Origin: a bacterium
GTDB lineage: Bacteria; Patescibacteriota; Minisyncoccia; Phycocordibacterales; Phycocordibacteraceae
Reading direction: 5' to 3'
DNA length: 9,605 nucleotides
NCBI GenBank assembly: GCA_021781865.1
Contig: JAJXVZ010000020.1
Span: 1 to 9,605 of the forward strand
Shown here: positions 6,120-9,605 of the stretch, one piece after another
Layout of the letters: every line of letters begins with the position of its first letter
Numbering within the stretch: the stretch's first letter is position 1
Translations under genes and position numbers: made by a program
The notes under the pieces: model-generated
The model's database searches: none
Told to the model about the DNA's origin: nothing
What the model saw: only the letters and a program-made list of their open reading frames with translations

Positions 6120-6139
6120 GTCTCCGCGGTAACAGAGAC
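6120..6139 (-). terminator. Hairpin downstream of the glycosyltransferase gene
   Basis: On the minus strand GTCTCTG and CGGAGAC pair around a six-base loop, seven pairs with one U.G, starting 20 bases after the stop. The U.G pair would be a C.A mismatch on the plus strand, so the fold favours this gene's transcript. No T-run follows, so it is not a classical intrinsic terminator. The rest of 5903-6158 shows no gene I can support. Confidence 0.3.
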
Positions 6140-6158
6140 AAGGTTGGGTTCAGAGAAG

Positions 6159-7460
6159 TTACTTTTTGCTGCACGGAGTGTGCCAATCTTCTTTAATTCG
6201 ACGATAGAGAATCTCAAGATCTCTGGCGATGCGCTCGCTTCGAAATTGTCCAGCAGTTTTTTTTGCCGATGCTGCCATGGCAAGACGTTTATCCTCATTA
6301 TTCAATAGTTCTTGCGCACGTACCATTGCCTGCTCTACTGAGGAAATAAGAAATCCATTCTCTCCGTCGCGTATGATTTCAGGTGCAACTCCAACAGGAA
6401 ACGCGATAGGCACGAGACCCTGCGACATTCCTTCAACAAGACTCAGAGAAAATCCCTCATAACGTGAAGACAGGAAGAGAATGCTTCCGTAGAGTGGCGC
6501 GAGTGCTCCAGGGATGAGATCCTTGCGCAAATTGACGTACATATAATGTTTGGGGAAACTGACTCGCAGCCAGTTCTTGAGTCTGCTGTTAGTCGTCATA
6601 CAGACCGTTGTCTTTGGCACATCGGGGAATGCCCGATAAAATTGCACGAGACGGGATAAGCCTTTCAGCTCTAAAGTAAATACGTCGTTCCCAAGCCGTC
6701 CGAGAAAGACAAGATGTGGTGGCTCACGCAACGTGTCGCGTGAGGGGGAATCGAACCAATAATCCTCAATTGCATTGTGCATGACGTGTATGCGATTTGT
6801 GGGCACGTCCATACTTACAAGTTCATCACGTACTTTATTCGATGTGGCGATACATGCCGCCGCACGCATCGCTGCGAGTCCTTCAATATCGGCAATATCT
6901 TCAATTGGACGCCTGGTCTTTAAATCGAATTCGGGGATGATATCAAGCCGCTGCAGTTCCTTGAATACTTCGCGTTCCTGTTGAGATAGACTGGAGGTAC
7001 GTGGCGTAGAGGCCAAGTATCCGCGCGCAGTCGAACCGAAGTGGCAGATAACAGGCACATTGAATGTGAGAAATGGAAGTGGCGTATAAGTTGTGCCCTG
7101 GATTATGTCATGCCTGAGTATTGCCTCTTTGTGTTCAAGCAGTGAGTAGAAAAACAATACGTTAGCAACGCCCTTCAGATGAACAGGCGCATCGATTAGT
7201 TGAGTACGCGGATAGAAGTTTCGGACTTGAACTTCGCGTTTCGCGAGTGCCGCTGTCATAAGCCGATTTACTTGCGCGGCACCCGTATGTGTTCCAGTGT
7301 GGACTTTCTTTTCGTTGTGAATAAAGGCGATGCGCAATCTTTTTTGTGCAGATCTTTTTGATTGCCGTTCAACGGGTTTCGAACGAAACATTCTCAACAT
7401 GGACCGAGTAGCGATATATGCCCGTCCTTCGAGTCCGTATTTTTTCTCTTTACGTATCAC
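6159..7460 (-). CDS. Glycosyltransferase, GT4-like (GT-B fold)
   Basis: A 433-residue retaining-type glycosyltransferase that should move a sugar from a nucleotide donor onto a lipid-linked or surface glycan in the cytoplasm. A basic N-terminal extension (about 1-40) comes first. The N-terminal Rossmann domain starts at LRIAFIHNE (about 42-50), with a glycine-containing loop THTGAAQVNRL (about 57-67). The C-terminal domain starts at HLVFLGRLG and carries the E-x7-E motif in YEGFSLSLVEGMSQG (E335 and E343), followed by PVGVAPEIIRDGENGFL (about 331-366 overall), the donor-binding region. The final helix crosses back, as in GT-B enzymes. The start used is GTG at 7460, with a TAGTAT element nine bases upstream; an ATG at 7400 is the alternative and would still keep both domains. 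Substrate cannot be told. It stands alone, divergent from the 157-residue protein gene. Confidence 0.92.
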   Translation of the reverse strand: MIRKEKKYGLEGRAYIATRSMLRMFRSKPVERQSKRSAQKRLRIAFIHNEKKVHTGTHTGAAQVNRLMTAALAKREVQVRNFYPRTQLIDAPVHLKGVANVLFFYSLLEHKEAILRHDIIQGTTYTPLPFLTFNVPVICHFGSTARGYLASTPRTSSLSQQEREVFKELQRLDIIPEFDLKTRRPIEDIADIEGLAAMRAAACIATSNKVRDELVSMDVPTNRIHVMHNAIEDYWFDSPSRDTLREPPHLVFLGRLGNDVFTLELKGLSRLVQFYRAFPDVPKTTVCMTTNSRLKNWLRVSFPKHYMYVNLRKDLIPGALAPLYGSILFLSSRYEGFSLSLVEGMSQGLVPIAFPVGVAPEIIRDGENGFLISSVEQAMVRAQELLNNEDKRLAMAASAKKTAGQFRSERIARDLEILYRRIKEDWHTPCSKK

Positions 7461-7468
7461 GTATTGCG

Positions 7469-7475
7469 TATACTA
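7469..7475. promoter_or_regulatory. Shared bidirectional -10-like sequence
   Basis: GTATAC and its flanks give TATACT on the plus strand (7469-7474) and TAGTAT on the minus strand (7475-7470). The minus-strand hexamer is part of TGATAGTAT, an extended -10, nine bases from the glycosyltransferase GTG. The plus-strand hexamer is seven bases before an ATG that opens a seven-codon frame (7482-7505). Confidence 0.4.
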
Positions 7476-7573
7476 TCACGGATGGCGGATCAGAAGATAT
7501 TGTGAATCATAGTATGGACTCATAATTTCTACACTCTCAACTCGAGAATGCAGATTTCATTGATTTCCGATGC

Positions 7574-7579
7574 TATACT
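7574..7579 (+). promoter_or_regulatory. Extended -10 for the 157-residue membrane protein gene
   Basis: TGCTATACT ends seven bases before the ATG at 7587, the same nine-base string and nearly the same spacing as at 3675-3683. This also argues against the longer frame that starts at 7548, because that start would put the promoter inside the gene. Confidence 0.6.
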
Positions 7580-7586
7580 TTATTTT

Positions 7587-8060
7587 ATGCCACACACTAC
7601 TCTTTTAGAATGGCAAGGGAGGGAGTATGATCATAATCCACGGAGTGCTGATTGGTACTGGGCGCTCGGTATTATTGCTGTCGCTGGCACGATAGCAGCG
7701 ATACTCTTCGGCGATTACCTTCTCGCGGTTCTTGTCATTGTTGCGGCCATTGCACTCGCGCTTCATGCCGCAAAATACCCACCTCTCCACCGATTCCGCC
7801 TCACTGAAAAAGGGCTCCTTATTGGCGAAGAACTTCACCCGTTTGAACGAATGACTTCTTTTTCAGTTCTTGAGGATATTGAAGGTAAACTCCCTTCAAT
7901 TATTTCCATCAAAACTGAAAGTTGGCTCTGGCCACATCTCGTGATTCCGCTTGAGGGTGTTGACGTGGATGCAGTCTATACCTATTTTCTACAACATGTA
8001 GATGAAGGCGAGCATCCACACACATTCACCGATCTGGTGGCGACATGGCTCGGATTCTGA
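7587..8060 (+). CDS. Two-helix membrane protein with C-terminal cytoplasmic domain, Patescibacteria-type
   Basis: A 157-residue protein. The N-terminus has LLEWQGREYDHNPRSADWYW (about 6-25), then a hairpin of two membrane helices at about 26-42 and 44-61, then a soluble domain of about 95 residues. That domain reads as alternating strands (FRLTEKGLLIGEELHPFERMTSF, about 70-92, and SIISIKTESW with HLVIPLEGV), closing with a helix and LVATWLGF. The layout of a helical hairpin plus a small beta-rich domain recalls PH-like membrane proteins, but that is inference. I recall similar proteins with an N-terminal tryptophan/glutamate motif across candidate-phyla genomes, with no known role. tRNA-Arg(GCG) starts 16 bases after its stop. 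Confidence 0.8.
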   Translation: MPHTTLLEWQGREYDHNPRSADWYWALGIIAVAGTIAAILFGDYLLAVLVIVAAIALALHAAKYPPLHRFRLTEKGLLIGEELHPFERMTSFSVLEDIEGKLPSIISIKTESWLWPHLVIPLEGVDVDAVYTYFLQHVDEGEHPHTFTDLVATWLGF

Positions 8061-8076
8061 TATATATTCATTAATT

Positions 8077-8151
8077 GCTCTCGTCGTTCAACGGATAGGA
8101 CACTAGCTTGCGGAGCTAGCAATAGAGGTTCGATTCCTCTCGAGAGCACCA
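8077..8151 (+). tRNA. tRNA-Arg (anticodon GCG), CCA encoded
   Basis: A complete cloverleaf: acceptor GCTCTCG pairing with CGAGAGC, D arm GTTC-AACGGATA-GGAC, anticodon arm CTAGC-TTGCGGA-GCTAG, T arm AGAGG-TTCGATT-CCTCT, discriminator A, and CCA at 8149-8151. The anticodon GCG at 8110-8112 reads CGC and, by wobble, CGU as arginine. Most bacteria read these codons with ACG deaminated to ICG. Unlike the other two tRNAs in the window it encodes its CCA end. A TG-extended TATATA at 8061-8066 lies ten bases upstream and could give the tRNA its own start, besides read-through from the preceding gene. Confidence 0.95.
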
Positions 8152-8158
8152 TTGGTGC
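8146..8158 (+). repeat. Perfect inverted repeat over the tRNA 3' end
   Basis: GCACCA, one base, TGGTGC. The left arm is the last two acceptor bases, the discriminator and the CCA of tRNA-Arg(GCG). In the precursor the trailer could pair with the CCA end, competing with the acceptor stem. Confidence 0.5.
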
Positions 8159-8244
8159 TAATTCAATTGGCTGATAAGCATCGACAAGTAGGTATAGAAT
8201 GACGTGGAAAGATTCTTGTGTGACTTTGCGTGCGTGGTTGTGTT

Positions 8245-8262
8245 CCTCAATTCTGAGGTTTT
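8245..8262 (+). terminator. Weak hairpin with T-run
   Basis: CCTCA-ATTC-TGAGG followed by TTTT on the plus strand, about 95 bases after tRNA-Arg(GCG). The stem is only five pairs, so it is a weak intrinsic terminator at best. There is no matching T-run for the minus-strand gene that ends at 8279. Confidence 0.3.
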
Positions 8263-8278
8263 CAACAAGTAAGGAATC

Positions 8279-9553
8279 TCATAATTTTACAACTATCGGT
8301 GCCGAGCCAGGAGATTCAGAGAATGTGATACGGAATGTGCTACTTACACCGCTTGTCGCTGTCTCATTCTGAGTAAAAGTTGGCTCCTGGCTTCCATCTT
8401 TCGCATAAGCGGATATTTCGAGAGTGTAATTACCATTCCCATTAACAGTAAGCGTGTACGTTCCCACGGGTTGAGTAGTAGTAATGACGGCGACGCCTTT
8501 CGAAGTAAAAGTACCGCTATAGGTAGGAGAGAATGCGATGTAACAACCTTTGTCGCCTAGAATGTCTGAACATGCACCACCATAATACTGATTTTGCAGA
8601 CCGTTCGGATTGTTTATATCGAATACCGCTTTTCTGCCAAGAGGATCGGTTAGTATCAAAGAGCTGATGTTGCTAACATTTTCATGGAATCCCACAGAAA
8701 AATTCATTTCTGGCCCTGGAGGAAGCCCATTGTACCAAGATTCATTACCTAGTTTCCATTGATTTCCTTCAAGCACCATCGCTATAATTCCAGTCTTTCC
8801 GATGGTTTTTGTGGTTGTAATAGTTAGAGTAGCTGTATTTCCCCTCACTGATTCAGTGATTGATGCAAAATCACTTATAACTGGTGTGAAACTAAACATC
8901 TCTGCCACTAGACTCTTTATGCCAGCCTGTTGAGACGCTGGCGCGGCCGAGATTTTCTGTTGCATTTCGGCTAGTGTAGTCGTGCCGTTAACATCATATT
9001 TCAAGATGAACGCCTGTGCATCGCTATACGTTTTGACCTGTTCTTCAGCAGCTTTAATTACGAGGTAAGCTTCCTTTGGGCTAGTTATTGGCGCTGATGA
9101 AGAAAACTTCGTATTATTTGAAACTGGGTTTGAGGAGGTGCTCGTAACAGGAGTGGAGAAAGTGGTGGTGGATGTCGCTGTCGCCGGGGTACTAGTGGCT
9201 AGAACTCCAGAAGAAGTTGCTGTATGGGCACTAAAAAATGGAAATGCCACTATTAACCCACCAGCAATGGCACTGATAGCGATGAGAAGCGCAATGCTTA
9301 CCCCAATTATCAATATTTTGTGCGAGTGCGGATTAGAATTCCTCTTTACTTGAGCATCACGTGCAGGTGTCATATTCGCAGAATTGCTGTTTGGCTGAGT
9401 TGCTGTCAAATCATTAAGTCCTGCAGCGGCAAGACCTTCGTCTATATCAGTGTCTATCCAACCATTTGCTTGCAAGGTTGCCTTCATATCAATTGGGGTC
9501 ATCCCCGCCGCCCTAGCAGTATTGATGTAATCTATGAGTTCCTTAGTAATCAT
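8279..9553 (-). CDS. Membrane-anchored surface protein with Ser/Thr linker
   Basis: A 424-residue protein. Residues 1-45 form a small helical module (ELIDYINTARAAGMTPIDMK... GWIDTDIDEGL), which I recall at the N-terminus of many Patescibacteria membrane proteins. A low-complexity Asn/Ser stretch leads to one membrane helix at about 80-105, so the first part is cytoplasmic and the rest is outside. A Ser/Thr/Pro linker runs from about 111 to 158. A domain at about 159-275 (KEAYLVIKAAEEQVKTYSDA through LEGNQWKLGNESWY) resembles the DUF4878/NTF2-like lipoprotein fold. A beta-rich C-terminal domain at about 285-424 has Cys328 and Cys337 close enough for a disulfide, and repeated short strands such as GTYTLTVNGNGNYTLEI. 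Its role is unknown; an adhesin or envelope sensor would fit. A weak TAAGCT lies seven bases before the ATG. Confidence 0.85.
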   Translation of the reverse strand: MITKELIDYINTARAAGMTPIDMKATLQANGWIDTDIDEGLAAAGLNDLTATQPNSNSANMTPARDAQVKRNSNPHSHKILIIGVSIALLIAISAIAGGLIVAFPFFSAHTATSSGVLATSTPATATSTTTFSTPVTSTSSNPVSNNTKFSSSAPITSPKEAYLVIKAAEEQVKTYSDAQAFILKYDVNGTTTLAEMQQKISAAPASQQAGIKSLVAEMFSFTPVISDFASITESVRGNTATLTITTTKTIGKTGIIAMVLEGNQWKLGNESWYNGLPPGPEMNFSVGFHENVSNISSLILTDPLGRKAVFDINNPNGLQNQYYGGACSDILGDKGCYIAFSPTYSGTFTSKGVAVITTTQPVGTYTLTVNGNGNYTLEISAYAKDGSQEPTFTQNETATSGVSSTFRITFSESPGSAPIVVKL

Positions 9554-9605
9554 GGATGAGAGCTTAATTGGTTTTAATGAAAAGCTTCACCAAAACCTAT
9601 TACGA

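Noticed and set aside
6002..6125. Inverted repeat GGAGACGT (6002-6009) and ACGTCTCC (6118-6125) around a 108-base spacer
   Set aside because: An eight-base inverted repeat is about what chance gives in a region of this size, there is no flanking duplication or gene between the arms, and the right arm is already part of a local hairpin.
1..9605. CRISPR array, insertion sequence or toxin-antitoxin pair
   Set aside because: No regularly spaced direct repeats, no transposase frame with terminal repeats and no recognisable toxin or antitoxin pair was seen on either strand.

Overview
The window looks like chromosomal DNA from a Candidate Phyla Radiation (Patescibacteria) bacterium, probably of the Parcubacteria-like branch. 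The basis is its gene content: a compact pilM-pilN-pilO set without secretin or a PilP lipoprotein, a DUF5652-type two-helix membrane protein, a 157-residue double-helix membrane protein of a kind I associate with this group, and a surface protein with the short N-terminal helical module common there. This placement rests on family resemblance; there is no 16S or ribosomal protein gene to confirm it.

Layout. (1) 1-335: a fragment of a large serine recombinase reading in from the left edge, then tRNA-Arg(TCT) on the minus strand. (2) 336-3600, minus strand: a tight operon reading ruvX, a small tRNA-binding OB-fold protein, pilM, pilN, pilO and a 102-residue one-helix protein. Four of its five junctions overlap (three by 4 or 8 bases at ATGA or similar sites), and tRNA-Arg(TCT) follows 20 bases after the last stop. 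(3) 3692-4052, plus strand: DUF5652-like protein followed 6 bases later by tRNA-Ser(TGA). (4) 4164-5902, plus strand: an ECF-type sigma factor, a 104-residue three-helix membrane protein, a gene-poor gap with a possible 29-residue cationic peptide and tandem hairpins, then an Hsp20 chaperone. (5) 6159-7460, minus strand: a GT4-like glycosyltransferase. (6) 7587-8151, plus strand: the 157-residue membrane protein followed 16 bases later by tRNA-Arg(GCG). (7) 8279-9553, minus strand: a 424-residue anchored surface protein.

How the genes work together. PilM (cytoplasmic actin-like), PilN and PilO (single-pass) form the inner-membrane alignment platform of a type IV pilus; the last 102-residue gene sits where pilP would be. 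The operon is headed by genes for Holliday-junction/rRNA processing (ruvX) and tRNA binding, so its head is housekeeping. The sigma factor and Hsp20 may be a stress pair, but no shared promoter is visible. The glycosyltransferase and the 424-residue protein point to cell-surface construction.

The clearest pattern across the window is in gene starts. None of the twelve main protein genes has a Shine-Dalgarno-like motif at the usual distance. At least seven have a -10-like hexamer (TATACT, TAGAAT, TATTAT, TACACT, TAGTAT) ending only 6-9 bases before the start codon, which suggests leaderless mRNAs. The second pattern is that all three tRNA genes lie 6-20 bases downstream of a same-strand protein gene. 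No CRISPR array, insertion sequence or complete mobile element was seen.
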